From the NCBI GenBank assembly GCA_020832545.1, contig JAFIEK010000030.1, forward strand, positions 1 through 50,383: a stretch of DNA of 50,383 nt, read 5' to 3'. Origin of the DNA: Pararhodobacter sp. (GTDB taxonomy: Bacteria; Pseudomonadota; Alphaproteobacteria; Rhodobacterales; Rhodobacteraceae). Positions 34,343 through 44,027 of the stretch are shown here, piece after piece (position 1 is the first letter of the stretch; each line of letters opens with the position of its first letter). Under the pieces are notes generated by a model. The model was not told the origin of the DNA. It did not search any database and worked only from the letters and a program-made list of their open reading frames with translations. A program made the position numbers and the translations under genes.

Positions 34343-36886
34343 ATGACCCAGCCCATCCGCCTTGCCGACTACACCCCGCCCAGTCATCTGATCGACCGGG
34401 TGGATCTGACCTTCCGGCTGTCGCCGCGCGCAACGCGCGTGAGCGCACGGATCGCGTTTCGCCCGAACCCGGTGGCGCGCAGCGGTGATCTGTGGCTGGA
34501 CGGTGAAGGGCTGTCACTGATCCGCGCCACGATTGACGGCGCGCAGGTGAACGTGACCCCGGGGCCCACCGGCCTGTTGCTGCCCGCCGATCAGTTGCCG
34601 CAGGGACCGTTCATCTGGGAAGCCGAGGTCGAGATCGACCCGCAGGGCAATACCGCGCTTGATGGCCTCTATGTCTCCGGGGGGATGTATTGCACGCAAT
34701 GCGAGGCCGAAGGCTTTCGCAAGATCACCTTCTACCCCGACCGCCCCGATGTCATGGCCCCGTTCCGGGTGCGCATCGAGGGGGATCTGCCGGTCCTTTT
34801 GTCGAACGGCAACCCGGTGGCGCAGGGGCCGGGCTGGGCGGAATGGGCGGACCCCCACCCCAAACCCGCCTATCTGTTCGCGCTGGTGGCGGGCGATCTT
34901 GTGGCCCGGCGCGCGCGGTTCACCACTGCCTCAGGCCGGGCGGTGGAACTGGCGATCTGGGTGCGCGCGGGCGATGAGGACAAGACCGATCACGCCATGA
35001 GCGCGCTGATCCGGTCGATGGAATGGGATGAACAGGTTTACGGGCGCGAATACGATCTGGACGTGTTCAATATCGTTGCCGTCGATGACTTCAACATGGG
35101 CGCGATGGAGAACAAGGGCCTCAACATCTTTAACGCGCGCTATGTGCTGGCCTCGCCTGAAACGGCGACAGATGAGGATTATGCCAGCATCGAGCGAATT
35201 GTCGCGCATGAGTATTTCCACAACTGGACCGGCAACCGCATCACCTGCCGCGACTGGTTTCAGCTCTCGCTCAAGGAGGGGCTGACGGTCTACCGCGACC
35301 AGCAGTTCATGGCCGATCTGCGCGGCGCGGCGGTCAAGCGGATCGGCGATGTGCTGACGCTGCGCGCGCGCCAGTTCCGCGAGGATGCCGGGCCGCTGGC
35401 GCATCCGGTGCGGCCTGCGGAATATGTGGAGATCAACAATTTCTACACCGCCACCGTCTATGAAAAGGGCGCAGAGGTGATCCGCATGCTGGCCATTCTG
35501 GTCGGCGAGGCGGGTTACAAACGCGCGCTGGATCTGTATTTTGCGCGCCATGACGGGCAGGCCTGCACCATCGAGGACTGGCTTGCGGTGTTTGAGGAGG
35601 CGACGGGGCGCGATCTGGCGCAGTTCAAGCTGTGGTATGAGCAGGCTGGCACACCGCGCCTGCATGTGAGCGAGGCATGGGATGGCAGCACCTTTCGCCT
35701 GACCTTGCGGCAGGAACTTGCACCGACGCCGGGACAGCCTGCCACACAGCCCATGCTGATCCCCGTGGCGCTGGGGCTGATCGGCGCGGATGGGCAGGAA
35801 GTGGCCCCCACGCAGGTGCTGGGGCTGGACCGCGCGGAGATGTCGCTGCGGTTTGAAAACCTGACTGCGCGCCCGGTGCCCTCGCTCCTGCGCGGGTTCT
35901 CGGCGCCGGTGACACTGGTGCACAGCCCGCAACCCGGCGCGCAGGCGCTTTTGCTGGCGCATGACACCGACCCTTTTGCGCGCTGGGAGGCCGGGCGGCA
36001 GTTGGCGTTGCAGACGGCGGGCGCGATGATCCTTGAGGGAGCGCCGGCCGATCCGGGCTTTCTGAACGCGCTGGCCCCGGTGATCCATGACGAGAGCCTG
36101 GACCCGTCTTATCGCGCGCTGATGCTGCGCCTGCCCGATGACGAAACCCTGGCCGCCTGGCTGGCGGGCGAGGGCCATGTGCCGGACCCCGGCGCGATCC
36201 ATACCGCCAGCCGCACCCTGCGCGGGGCGCTTGCCGGGCGCTTTGACAGCGAATTGCGCGCGCTGATAAGCGCGCTGGCCCCTGCGGCCCCGTTCAGCCC
36301 TGACCCGGCCTCGGCCGGGCGCCGCGCGTTGCGGATGACGGCATTGCGGCTGGTCAGCCTGAGCGATGCCGCCGTGGCCGGAGAAGTCTTTGCGCGCGCA
36401 GACAACATGACCGAGCAACTGGGCGCGCTGTCCGCGCTGCTGGACGCCGGGCATGGGGATGCCGCGCTGGCCGCGTTCCGTGAGCGTTGGCAGCAAGATC
36501 GTCTGGTCATCGACAAATGGTTTGCCCTGCAAACCACCCTCGCCCCGCCCGAGCGCGCGGCAGCCGTGGCCAGCGATCTGGCCGCGCATGCGGATTTCGA
36601 CTGGACCAACCCCAACCGTTTCCGCGCGCTCTTCGGCGGGCTGACTGGCAATCACGCGGGCTTTCACCATGACAGCGGCGCGGGCTATGCGCTGTTGGCC
36701 GACTGGCTGATCCGGCTGGACGCGCGTAACCCGCAGTTCGCCGCGCGCATGTCCACCGCGTTTGAAACCTGGCGTCGCTATGACGCGGCGCGGCAGGACA
36801 AGGCGCGCGCGGCGCTGGAGCGGATTGCCGGGCACGGACAGTTGAGCCGGGACATGGGCGAGATGGTGGCGCGGATGCTGGGGTAG
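34343..36886 (+). CDS. pepN: Aminopeptidase N
   Basis: Cytoplasmic M1 zinc aminopeptidase of 847 residues. The exopeptidase signature GAMENKGLN (253-257 for GAMEN) and the zinc site HEYFH (289-293) with the third ligand Glu312 (LKEGLTVYRD) are intact; the rest has the typical four-domain E. coli-PepN length. It removes N-terminal residues from peptides in protein turnover. ATG 34343 gives the family N-terminus (MTQPIRLADYTPPSHLID); an AGGAA lies upstream. Stop is 7 bases from the convergent sulfotransferase gene. Confidence 0.95.
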   Translation: MTQPIRLADYTPPSHLIDRVDLTFRLSPRATRVSARIAFRPNPVARSGDLWLDGEGLSLIRATIDGAQVNVTPGPTGLLLPADQLPQGPFIWEAEVEIDPQGNTALDGLYVSGGMYCTQCEAEGFRKITFYPDRPDVMAPFRVRIEGDLPVLLSNGNPVAQGPGWAEWADPHPKPAYLFALVAGDLVARRARFTTASGRAVELAIWVRAGDEDKTDHAMSALIRSMEWDEQVYGREYDLDVFNIVAVDDFNMGAMENKGLNIFNARYVLASPETATDEDYASIERIVAHEYFHNWTGNRITCRDWFQLSLKEGLTVYRDQQFMADLRGAAVKRIGDVLTLRARQFREDAGPLAHPVRPAEYVEINNFYTATVYEKGAEVIRMLAILVGEAGYKRALDLYFARHDGQACTIEDWLAVFEEATGRDLAQFKLWYEQAGTPRLHVSEAWDGSTFRLTLRQELAPTPGQPATQPMLIPVALGLIGADGQEVAPTQVLGLDRAEMSLRFENLTARPVPSLLRGFSAPVTLVHSPQPGAQALLLAHDTDPFARWEAGRQLALQTAGAMILEGAPADPGFLNALAPVIHDESLDPSYRALMLRLPDDETLAAWLAGEGHVPDPGAIHTASRTLRGALAGRFDSELRALISALAPAAPFSPDPASAGRRALRMTALRLVSLSDAAVAGEVFARADNMTEQLGALSALLDAGHGDAALAAFRERWQQDRLVIDKWFALQTTLAPPERAAAVASDLAAHADFDWTNPNRFRALFGGLTGNHAGFHHDSGAGYALLADWLIRLDARNPQFAARMSTAFETWRRYDAARQDKARAALERIAGHGQLSRDMGEMVARMLG

Positions 36887-36893
36887 CGCGCGC

Positions 36894-37640
36894 TTAGCCG
36901 CCTTCGGCGCGAAACCGCGCCATCCAGTCGCGGTTGACCGCGTCCGACAGGCGCGCCACGCCCGGCTGCGGGGGCGCGGGTTCGGGCGCTTCAACCTCCT
37001 GCGCGTGGCAAATGCAACTGACGGCGGCGGCGGGATCGGCGGCAAGGGCCTCATAGCTCAGACGCAGTGGATCGATGCCTTCGGCCGTGAACCAGCGCTG
37101 CCATATGGCGTCAGCCGCCGTCAGTTCCGCCAGCTTGGCGGCGATGCGTGCGCGGTCATAGACCGGTGCTTGCGGCGGGGCGAGGCGTTCGATCTCACGC
37201 CCGTCAGTCCCGATATGCCAAAGCCCGGTCTGCTCGGCCTTTACCATCGACACCGCCTGTGCCAGCCGGTCGTCGCGGGTGAGGTGGACATAGAGCACCC
37301 GGCCAAACGCCGCCTCAAATCGTGCGCGGTCCGTGGGCAGGCCCGGATGCACCCGGTCGATCATCGCCTGAAGCGCATCAAGGTCGCGGTACATGAGCCG
37401 CAGGCCGAAGCGCCCGGTGCCCGCTGTCCCGGCGCGGACCCCAGCGCGCAGATAGGCGGCGCAATGGGCGGGGTCTTGCAAAGAGCCGGTTTCAGGCAGG
37501 CCCCAGGCCCGTTGCCAGAACGGGTCAGGATTGCCCATGAAGATCGAATCCGGCGCGCCCGCCACGCCCGTGGCGCTCAGCAGGTCGCACAGAAGGGTGC
37601 TGCCGGTCCGCGGTGTGGCGCAAAGGATGTAGCTGTCCAT
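36894..37640 (-). CDS. Stf0-family sulfotransferase
   Basis: A 248-residue protein of the Stf0 type (mycobacterial trehalose sulfotransferase family). It has the N-terminal PAPS loop CATPRTGSTLLCDLLSATG, the acidic-aromatic PDSIFMGNPDPFW segment, VLYVHLTRDDRLAQAVSMVKAEQTGLWH and a C-terminal LRLSYEALAADP. It would sulfate a carbohydrate or lipid in the cytoplasm; the substrate is unknown. It is the second sulfotransferase-like gene in the window and unrelated in detail to the one at 5311. It is convergent with pepN. Confidence 0.85.
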   Translation of the reverse strand: MDSYILCATPRTGSTLLCDLLSATGVAGAPDSIFMGNPDPFWQRAWGLPETGSLQDPAHCAAYLRAGVRAGTAGTGRFGLRLMYRDLDALQAMIDRVHPGLPTDRARFEAAFGRVLYVHLTRDDRLAQAVSMVKAEQTGLWHIGTDGREIERLAPPQAPVYDRARIAAKLAELTAADAIWQRWFTAEGIDPLRLSYEALAADPAAAVSCICHAQEVEAPEPAPPQPGVARLSDAVNRDWMARFRAEGG

Positions 37641-37664
37641 GCCTGCCTTGCGCCCCCTATGACC

Positions 37665-38147
37665 TCAGTTCAGCGCGATGGAATAGCCCAGATAGACCGT
37701 GTTCAGACCCGGATTGGGGCGATAGATCCCGGCATTCGAGCGATGCGCGATACCCAGCGCCAGCTCGCCGCCGCCGCGCATCTGCATCCCCACTTCAAGG
37801 CTTGATCGGAATTCCAGCAGTCCGCCAAGGTCCTTGCCCCGGCCCTGCCGGTAAAGGCCAGGCATGAAGCCAAGGCGCACGAAGGCCGGGTTCTGTGCGG
37901 CGCGCCAGGTATAGGCGACACCGGCGCCCACCCAGCCCTCGGCATCGGTGCTCAGCGAGGCACCGACGATGGGCTGGAACCCGTAGCGCAGGGGCGCGCC
38001 GCGCCAGCCGATGAACGCCTCGGTCGAGCCGGAATCGTTGTATCCCAGCGCGAAGGTCAGCGCCGGGCTTTCACTCAGCGCCGGCGTGGCCGCGAAACCG
38101 CAGGCCAGAAGGGCCGCGCAAGCGGTTGTCTTGATTGTGGCCGACAT
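37665..38147 (-). CDS. PagL-like lipid A deacylase family protein
   Basis: A 160-residue protein with a signal peptide (to about PALSES) and a beta-strand pattern suiting an eight-stranded outer-membrane barrel. The C-terminal GIAHRSNAGIYRPNPGLN resembles PagL's HxSN motif: His135 and Ser137 stand at the catalytic positions. The third triad member, a Glu 12 residues after the Ser in Pseudomonas PagL, is Asn149 here, so activity is uncertain. Start ATG 38147 has a GGAGG 10 bases upstream; the longer open frame lacks a site. It lies 19 bases downstream of gatB. Confidence 0.78.
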   Translation of the reverse strand: MSATIKTTACAALLACGFAATPALSESPALTFALGYNDSGSTEAFIGWRGAPLRYGFQPIVGASLSTDAEGWVGAGVAYTWRAAQNPAFVRLGFMPGLYRQGRGKDLGGLLEFRSSLEVGMQMRGGGELALGIAHRSNAGIYRPNPGLNTVYLGYSIALN

Positions 38148-38166
38148 CACCAAACCTCCGATGGGG

Positions 38167-39678
38167 TCACAGCCCCAGTTTCGCACTCACCAACGCGTTC
38201 ACTGCCGCCGGATTGGCCTTGCCGCCGGTCGCCTTCATCACCTGACCCACAAACCAGCCCGCCAGCTTGGGGTTCTGCTTTGCCTTTTCAACCTGCGCAG
38301 GGTTGGCGGCAATGATCTCATCCACCGCAGCCTCGATCGCGCCGGTATCGGTGACCTGCTTCATGCCCCGTGCCTCGACAATCTGCGCCGGATCGCCGCC
38401 TTCGGTCCAGAGGATTTCAAACAGATCCTTGGCGATCTTGCCGGAAATGGTCTGATCGGCCAGCAGATCCAGCACACCACCCAGTTGCGTGGCTGACACC
38501 GGGCTGTCGGCAATTGCCAGCCCTTCCTTGTTCAGCCGCCCGAACAGCTCGTTGATCACCCAGTTCGCCGCCGTCTTGCCGTCACGCCCCTGCGCCACGG
38601 CTTCGAAATATTCGGCGTTTTCCTTTTCAGCGGTCAGGACCGAGGCGTCATAATCGGTCAGGCCGAAATCACCCATGTAACGCGCCTTGCGGGCATCGGG
38701 CAGTTCGGGCATTGACGCGGCGATGGCATCGACCCATTCCTGCTCAATCTCCAGCGGAAGCAGGTCCGGGCAGGGGAAATAGCGGTAATCATGCGCCTCT
38801 TCTTTTGAGCGCATCGAGCGGGTTTCGCCCTTGTCGGGGTCATAGAGCCGGGTTTCCTGATCGACCTTGCCGCCGTCTTCCAAAAGCGCGATCTGGCGCC
38901 GGGCCTCATAGTCGATCGCCTGCTGGATGAAACGCATGGAGTTCATGTTCTTGATCTCGCAGCGGGTGCCGAGATGGCTGAAATCCTGGCTTTCCTGGTA
39001 TTTCTCATACTGGCCGGGACGGCAGACCGACACGTTCACATCCGCCCGCAGGCTGCCACTTTGCATGTTGCCGTCGCAGGTGCCCAGATACCGCAGGATC
39101 TGGCGCAGCTTGACCACATAGGCCGCGGCCTCCTCTGGTCCGCGGATATCAGGGCGCGAGACGATCTCCATCAACGCGACCCCGGTGCGGTTGAGATCGA
39201 CAAAGGACATGTTGGGGTCCATGTCATGGATCGATTTGCCCGCGTCCTGCTCGACATGGATACGTTCTATGCGCACGCGCCGTGCCACGCCGGGGGCCAT
39301 GTCCACGATCACCTCGCCCTCGCCCACCAGCGGGTGGTAAAGCTGGCTGATCTGATAGCCCTGCGGCAGATCGGGGTAGAAGTAGTTCTTGCGGTCAAAG
39401 GCCGAACGCAGGTTGATCGCCGCTTTCAGCCCCAGCCCGGTGCGCACCGCCTGTTCGATGCAGAATTCATTGACCACCGGCAGCATGCCCGGCATGGCAG
39501 CATCGATGAACGAGACATTCGAATTTGGCTCTGCGCCGAAGGTGGTGGAGGCCCCGGAAAAGAGTTTCGCCTGACTGGACACCTGGGCATGGATTTCCAT
39601 CCCGATAACCAGTTCCCACTCGCCGGTCGCACCGGAGAGGGTTTTCGGGCGTGGTGATTCGAAGCTGAGATCGAGCAT
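38167..39678 (-). CDS. gatB: Aspartyl/glutamyl-tRNA amidotransferase subunit B
   Basis: GatB transamidates misacylated Glu-tRNA-Gln (and Asp-tRNA-Asn) as part of GatCAB. The 503-residue length is normal. Signatures are [22 protein letters not shown] near the N-terminus, [42 protein letters not shown] and the YqeY-like C-terminal tRNA-binding part ([17 protein letters not shown]). ATG 39678 is the family start; the frame is open further upstream with no homologous sequence. gatA and gatC are not in the window. It is consistent with a tRNA-Gln made through transamidation. Confidence 0.95.
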   Translation of the reverse strand: MLDLSFESPRPKTLSGATGEWELVIGMEIHAQVSSQAKLFSGASTTFGAEPNSNVSFIDAAMPGMLPVVNEFCIEQAVRTGLGLKAAINLRSAFDRKNYFYPDLPQGYQISQLYHPLVGEGEVIVDMAPGVARRVRIERIHVEQDAGKSIHDMDPNMSFVDLNRTGVALMEIVSRPDIRGPEEAAAYVVKLRQILRYLGTCDGNMQSGSLRADVNVSVCRPGQYEKYQESQDFSHLGTRCEIKNMNSMRFIQQAIDYEARRQIALLEDGGKVDQETRLYDPDKGETRSMRSKEEAHDYRYFPCPDLLPLEIEQEWVDAIAASMPELPDARKARYMGDFGLTDYDASVLTAEKENAEYFEAVAQGRDGKTAANWVINELFGRLNKEGLAIADSPVSATQLGGVLDLLADQTISGKIAKDLFEILWTEGGDPAQIVEARGMKQVTDTGAIEAAVDEIIAANPAQVEKAKQNPKLAGWFVGQVMKATGGKANPAAVNALVSAKLGL

Positions 39679-39873
39679 GGGTTTGCGGCTCCTGCGGTCT
39701 GCGGCTGCGGTTCTAATGGGCCTTTGGCCGGGAGGAAAGCGGTTTTCTGGCCCGAAATGGGCAAGGAATCGCCGACGCGGCCCGCGAAAAGCGCTCACGC
39801 AAACGTTATGTCTTGCCGAAAATGCCAGACCGGCGCAAGGGGCTGTCAACGTCAACTGCTTTGGAAGCACCAC

Positions 39874-40479
39874 ATGCGCCATCCGCTCATTCTCGCAACC
39901 GTCACTGCCTTTGCCCTCGCCGCCTGCCAACCGATCGAAGCGCATCAACCTGTCGAGGTTGCAGCGCGCTGGGATCACCGCAGCGAAGCCTCGGAATGGA
40001 ACGATGCGATGATGCAGGCGCTGATGACCGACGGCGCGCCGATGCTGGCGCTGACACCCCGCGATGCCGCCGAATTCTGCCCGGCTTATTCTGAGGCCAG
40101 CGAAGAGGGGCGCGCGGCGTTCTGGGTGGCGTTCTTTTCCGGCCTGGCGCGGTTTGAAAGCACCTGGAACCCGCAAGCGGCGGGTGCTGGCGGGCGCTAT
40201 CAGGGGTTGTTGCAGATTTCGCCCGCCACAGCGCGCCATCACCGCTGCGACCTGTCGGCCCCCGGCGGGCTGTATGACGGCGCAACCAACCTGAGCTGCG
40301 CCACGCGTATCGCCACGGCGGCGGTTACGCGCGATGGTGTGATGGCTTCGGGGCGGGGCGGCGTGGCGGCAGACTGGCCACCGATGCGCAATGCCTCAAA
40401 CCGCGCCGAGGTTGCCCGCTTTACCCGCGCGCTGCCGGTCTGTCAGGGCGACGGCAGCACCGCCAGCCTGGCTGAATAA
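39874..40479 (+). CDS. Lipoprotein lytic transglycosylase (SLT type)
   Basis: A 201-residue lipoprotein with signal sequence and lipobox LAAC (Cys18). The catalytic region [15 protein letters not shown] (Glu95), [17 protein letters not shown] and the disordered tail fit the goose-lysozyme-like SLT transglycosylases that cut peptidoglycan glycan strands. It should work at the inner face of the periplasm, anchored to a membrane. It is a single gene, divergent from gatB. ATG 39874 gives a standard lipoprotein signal; the longer frame does not. Confidence 0.8.
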   Translation: MRHPLILATVTAFALAACQPIEAHQPVEVAARWDHRSEASEWNDAMMQALMTDGAPMLALTPRDAAEFCPAYSEASEEGRAAFWVAFFSGLARFESTWNPQAAGAGGRYQGLLQISPATARHHRCDLSAPGGLYDGATNLSCATRIATAAVTRDGVMASGRGGVAADWPPMRNASNRAEVARFTRALPVCQGDGSTASLAE

Positions 40480-40528
40480 AAGGGACTGGCTGAGTAAGCA
40501 GGTCTGGCCGGGCAAGCAGGCGGCGGGG

Positions 40529-41071
40529 TTACTTGACGAGCGTACCCCCCGCGCCGTGCCCGGCGCCCGCATAGCCCGGTTCGATCACCGTTTCCACGAA
40601 CTCGGTCAGCACCAGTTGCCACCATTGCAGCGTGTCGTCGAAATTGAGCGCCGTCACACCGCCGGTCAGGTTTACGTCAAATTCGATCGTGGCATTGTCG
40701 TTGATATCCAGATAGGCCGCGCCGAAGCGGCGGTGGCGGTTCCAGTCATTCATCTGCATCAGCGAGTGCGCGTCGTCAGATTCCCACCATGCGCGCAGTT
40801 GCACCGAGGTGCAGTTCTCCCCTTCCGTGCAGTTGAAAAACGAAATCGTATAGACAACGTCGTCCATCTCGGCACGGATCCATGGGCCATCGTCGATATC
40901 ATGAAACTGGCGCTCGGCCGGGCCATAGGCTCCGGCAAGCTCGGTGATGCGGTCGATATCCGCACCCGAAACCATGCCGCCGATCTGGGCCTGTGCCGTC
41001 AGCGGGGAGGAAACGGGAAAACACACAAGCGCGCCGATCGCCGCCGCGCGAATCAACTGAGGCAAGGCCAT
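40529..41071 (-). CDS. YbjN-like secreted protein
   Basis: A 180-residue protein with a signal peptide (about 1-28, MALPQLIRAAAIGALVCFPVSSPLTAQA). The mature part follows the YbjN sensory-transduction family pattern: alternating strands with IRAEMDDVVYTISFFNC, LRAWWES, NDWNRHRRFGAAYLDINDNATIEFDVNLTGG. YbjN domain function is not established. Start ATG 41071 gives a proper signal; the 52 codons upstream have no such property. It faces the transglycosylase gene at its 3' end. Confidence 0.78.
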   Translation of the reverse strand: MALPQLIRAAAIGALVCFPVSSPLTAQAQIGGMVSGADIDRITELAGAYGPAERQFHDIDDGPWIRAEMDDVVYTISFFNCTEGENCTSVQLRAWWESDDAHSLMQMNDWNRHRRFGAAYLDINDNATIEFDVNLTGGVTALNFDDTLQWWQLVLTEFVETVIEPGYAGAGHGAGGTLVK

Positions 41072-41259
41072 ATCCGTATCCTGTCGGGCAAGTTGCACAA
41101 GAACGCTAGCACCACGCCCCACTGTCAGGCAACGGCCTTGTGATCCCTTGCGTGAACCGCCCGAAGACCGGCTGAGAACAGCCGGCCAAAGGCCGGGCCG
41201 CTTGCAAATCCGCGCCCTTTGCCCCACAAGGCACTGAACAATTTCAAGCCGAGATCAGG

Positions 41260-41766
41260 ATGTACGAATACAAGGTCATTCCCGCGCCGGTGCGCACCGC
41301 CAAGGTCAAGGGTCTGAAGACCACCGCCGAGCGCTTCGCGCATCTGCTGGAGGGAGCTGTCAACGCTGAGGCCGTCGAAGGCTGGGAGTTTCTGCGCGCC
41401 GAGACCCTGCCCTGCGAAGAGCGCAAGGGGCTGACGGGCACCGCCAAGACCTTTCAGACCGTGCTGGTGTTCCGCCGCGCGCCGGACGGGGGGCAGAGCG
41501 GCCGGGCCGATCCCGCGCTGTCGTATGAAGAGCCCCATGCGGACGCGCCTCATGACAGCGCCGAACCTGCAGATGACACCGAGGGCCCACAGGCTGTATC
41601 GCCGCGCCTGAGCCTTGTTGCCACCCGCCATGATCAGGGGAAACGGCAGGAACCCGTGCTGCGCCCGGGTGCCGCGTTGCGCGCCGGGCAGCCCGAACGG
41701 GCCGAACCCGTTCTGCGCACCCGCGCCGCACAGCAAGACGACCCGGACGACGCATCAGCGCGCTGA
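41260..41766 (+). CDS. DUF4177-like protein with disordered C-terminus
   Basis: A 168-residue protein. Its first ~70 residues (MYEYKVIPAPVR...AEAVEGWEFLRAETLPCEER...FQTVLVFRR) resemble the small DUF4177 fold, ending in VLVFRR. The rest is a hydrophilic, low-complexity Pro/Ala/Glu-rich extension (PDGGQSGRADP, EPADDTEGPQ, PGAALRAGQPERAEPVLR) that is probably disordered. No function known. Divergent from the YbjN-like gene. Confidence 0.65.
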   Translation: MYEYKVIPAPVRTAKVKGLKTTAERFAHLLEGAVNAEAVEGWEFLRAETLPCEERKGLTGTAKTFQTVLVFRRAPDGGQSGRADPALSYEEPHADAPHDSAEPADDTEGPQAVSPRLSLVATRHDQGKRQEPVLRPGAALRAGQPERAEPVLRTRAAQQDDPDDASAR

Positions 41767-41791
41767 TCGGCGGCGCGTTGCCCCATCAGGG

Positions 41792-42058
41792 TCAGCTCAG
41801 CGTCATCCGCAACGCATGGATGCGCTCTACCAGATCTGCCCCCAGCGCGGTGTGAACCGCACGGTGGCGCGCAATCCGGCTCTTGCCTTCCAGATCGGGT
41901 GATTGCAGCGCGATATGGAAATGCGTCTGCCCGCCTTCACGCCAGCCGGAATGGCCGCGATGCTGCTCGCTCTCGTCTTCGATATCGAGAGCGCTGATCG
42001 TGAAGGCCGCGCGCAAACGCGCCTCGATCTCGTCGATCACACGATTCTGTGGTGACAT
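41792..42058 (-). CDS. BolA family protein
   Basis: An 88-residue BolA-like protein. The fold shows HFHIALQSPDLEGKSRIARHRAVHTALG, with the conserved RHRxV helix and a preceding histidine-bearing loop (SEQHRGHSGWREGGQTHFHI) that, in BolA proteins, takes part in iron-sulfur ligation with glutaredoxin Grx4/GrxD. No grxD is in the window. It may act in Fe-S trafficking or regulation. It ends 25 bases from the convergent DUF4177 gene. Confidence 0.87.
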   Translation of the reverse strand: MSPQNRVIDEIEARLRAAFTISALDIEDESEQHRGHSGWREGGQTHFHIALQSPDLEGKSRIARHRAVHTALGADLVERIHALRMTLS

Positions 42059-42196
42059 GGCCGCTCTGCCCTTTCCATTTCCCTGCCGAACAAACTAAAC
42101 TCCTGCCTCCGACTCGCAAGGGGCATCCGGGCACTTCGCCCGGACATGGACTTGCGGGCATACAGGCAGAAACGACACGGCAATCCGGGACGAGTG

Positions 42197-42844
42197 ATGA
42201 CTGGCGATCCATTCAATTTCGATATACGCGCCTCGACCGACAAGAAGAAACGCACCAAGGGTCGGCGCGGGATGTCCGGCGCGGTCGAGACCTCGTCGCG
42301 TCAATGCGAGCATCCGGGGTGCACAAAACCCGGGCGCTACCGCGCGCCGCGCTCACGCGATGCGTTGGATGATTACCTGTGGTTCTGCAAGGACCATGCG
42401 CGCGAATACAATCTGAAATGGAACTTCTTCGCCGGGCAGACCGACGAAGAGATGCTGGGCACGATGGAGCGTGACCGGATCTGGGGCCGCGCCACCGAGC
42501 CGCTGGGCCGCAGCGCACGCGAGGCGCGCGGCTGGGAGCGGCTGGGCATCGATGATCCCTATCAGGTGCTGGGCGACAAGGCGACGCGCCGCCCGGCCGA
42601 GCCCACGCTGGCCCGCCCCGGCGGCACTGCGACCCGGCGGCTGCCACCGACCGAGCGCCGCGCGCTGGAAATTCTGGATGCCCGCGACACATGGACCCGC
42701 CCGGAAATCCGGCGGCAATACAAAAGCCTGGTCAAGGATCTGCACCCGGACCTGAACGCCGGCAACCGCGCCGATGAGGAAAGGTTGCAAGAGGTTGTGT
42801 GGGCCTGGGACCAGATCAAGGAAAGCCGCAGCTTCCGCGACTGA
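42197..42844 (+). CDS. J-domain protein with a Cys/His cluster
   Basis: A 215-residue DnaJ-like protein. The C-terminal J-domain (about 150-212) has the HPD tripeptide (183-185) in QYKSLVKDLHPDLNAG, so it could stimulate a DnaK-type chaperone. The N-terminal half has Cys37-x-His39-x2-Cys42 and Cys64-x2-His67, which could bind zinc, between basic (KKKRTKGRR) and aromatic stretches. The sequence DDPYQVLGDKA looks like a second, truncated J-domain beginning. ATG 42197 was preferred over an upstream ATG, behind GGGACGAG. The substrate is unknown. It is divergent from bolA and upstream of cobS. Confidence 0.8.
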   Translation: MTGDPFNFDIRASTDKKKRTKGRRGMSGAVETSSRQCEHPGCTKPGRYRAPRSRDALDDYLWFCKDHAREYNLKWNFFAGQTDEEMLGTMERDRIWGRATEPLGRSAREARGWERLGIDDPYQVLGDKATRRPAEPTLARPGGTATRRLPPTERRALEILDARDTWTRPEIRRQYKSLVKDLHPDLNAGNRADEERLQEVVWAWDQIKESRSFRD

Positions 42845-42961
42845 CCCCCTTTGCAGCCTTCATCCGCCCTTGCCCTTGCACCCCCCGGCATTATGATCCA
42901 TGAAACCCCAACCGGGCGTTGACCGGTCCTGGGCAGACACTGGCACGGATGGCGGAGTTCC

Positions 42962-43936
42962 ATGGCGGAAAAAATTCTCAAACCCACCGAAGAAATCTCG
43001 GTGCGCGATGTTTTCGGAATAGACACAGACATGGTCGTCAAGGGCTTTGCCGAGCGCAGTGACCGGGTTCCTGCGATCGACCCGACCTACAAGTTCGACC
43101 CCGATACCACGCTCGCCATTCTCGCCGGGTTTCAATACAACCGCCGGGTGATGATCCAAGGCTATCACGGCACCGGCAAATCGACCCATATCGAGCAAGT
43201 CGCCGCGCGGCTGAACTGGCCTGCGGTGCGCGTCAACCTTGACAGCCACATCAGCCGGATCGACCTGATCGGCAAGGATGCGATCAAACTGCGCGACGGC
43301 AAGCAGGTCACCGAATTTCATGAAGGCATCCTGCCCTGGGCGCTTCGCAACCCTGTCGCCATCGTCTTTGACGAATATGACGCGGGCCGCCCGGATGTGA
43401 TGTTTGTCATCCAGCGTGTGCTGGAACATGATGGCAAGCTGACGCTCTTGGATCAGAACGAGATCATCACCCCGCACCCCTCGTTCCGGCTGTTCGCGAC
43501 CGCCAACACCGTCGGTCTGGGTGATACCACCGGGCTTTACCACGGCGTGCAGCAGATCAACCAGGCACAGATGGACCGCTGGTCACTGGTGGCGACGCTG
43601 AATTACCTCAGCCATGATGCCGAAACGGCGATCGTTCTGTCGAAGAACGCGACCTACAACACCGCCAAGGGCCGTCAGGAGATCAGCCAGATGGTCACCG
43701 TGGCCGATCTGACGCGCACGGCCTTCATGAAGGGCCAGTTGTCGACCGTCATGTCGCCCCGCACGGTCATCACCTGGGCCGAAAACGCGCGCATTTTCCG
43801 TGATATCGGCTATGCCTTCCGGCTGACCTTCCTCAACAAATGCGACGAACTGGAGCGCCAGACGGTGGCTGAGTTCTATCAGCGCTGCTTTGGTGAGGAA
43901 CTGCCCGAATCGGCGGCGAGCATGAGCCTGGGGTGA
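42962..43936 (+). CDS. cobS: Cobaltochelatase subunit CobS
   Basis: AAA+ ATPase subunit of aerobic cobaltochelatase (CobNST), which inserts cobalt into hydrogenobyrinic acid a,c-diamide in vitamin B12 synthesis. It is 324 residues, the normal length. Walker [10 protein letters not shown] (67-75), Walker [11 protein letters not shown] and a C-terminal sensor region are present, and the N-terminal [18 protein letters not shown] is a CobS hallmark. Start ATG 42962 behind GGCGGAG. Followed by a strong terminator, so it is not co-transcribed with cobT. Confidence 0.95.
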   Translation: MAEKILKPTEEISVRDVFGIDTDMVVKGFAERSDRVPAIDPTYKFDPDTTLAILAGFQYNRRVMIQGYHGTGKSTHIEQVAARLNWPAVRVNLDSHISRIDLIGKDAIKLRDGKQVTEFHEGILPWALRNPVAIVFDEYDAGRPDVMFVIQRVLEHDGKLTLLDQNEIITPHPSFRLFATANTVGLGDTTGLYHGVQQINQAQMDRWSLVATLNYLSHDAETAIVLSKNATYNTAKGRQEISQMVTVADLTRTAFMKGQLSTVMSPRTVITWAENARIFRDIGYAFRLTFLNKCDELERQTVAEFYQRCFGEELPESAASMSLG

Positions 43937-43974
43937 TCGCCCCCACCTGCACGCCATCACGATGACCTGCCAGA

Positions 43975-43998
43975 CAACCGCCCGAGGGCGGTTGTTTT
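43975..43998 (+). terminator. Intrinsic terminator of cobS
   Basis: CAACCGCCC (43975-43983) and GGGCGGTTG (43986-43994) form a 9-bp perfect stem with a 2-base gap, followed by TTTTAT. It lies 38 bases after the cobS stop. Confidence 0.85.
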
Positions 43999-44027
43999 AT
44001 GTCCGGCAGTTGGAAAATGCGTAAGCG

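Noticed and set aside
34931-37054. 707-codon open frame antisense to pepN
   Set aside because: Same cause: rich in Arg/Gln/Pro with no family pattern, whereas the plus strand encodes a complete aminopeptidase N.
42845-42961. Cobalamin riboswitch upstream of cobS
   Set aside because: The 117-bp leader has no B12-box-like conserved segments, and the gap is too short for the full aptamer together with a promoter.
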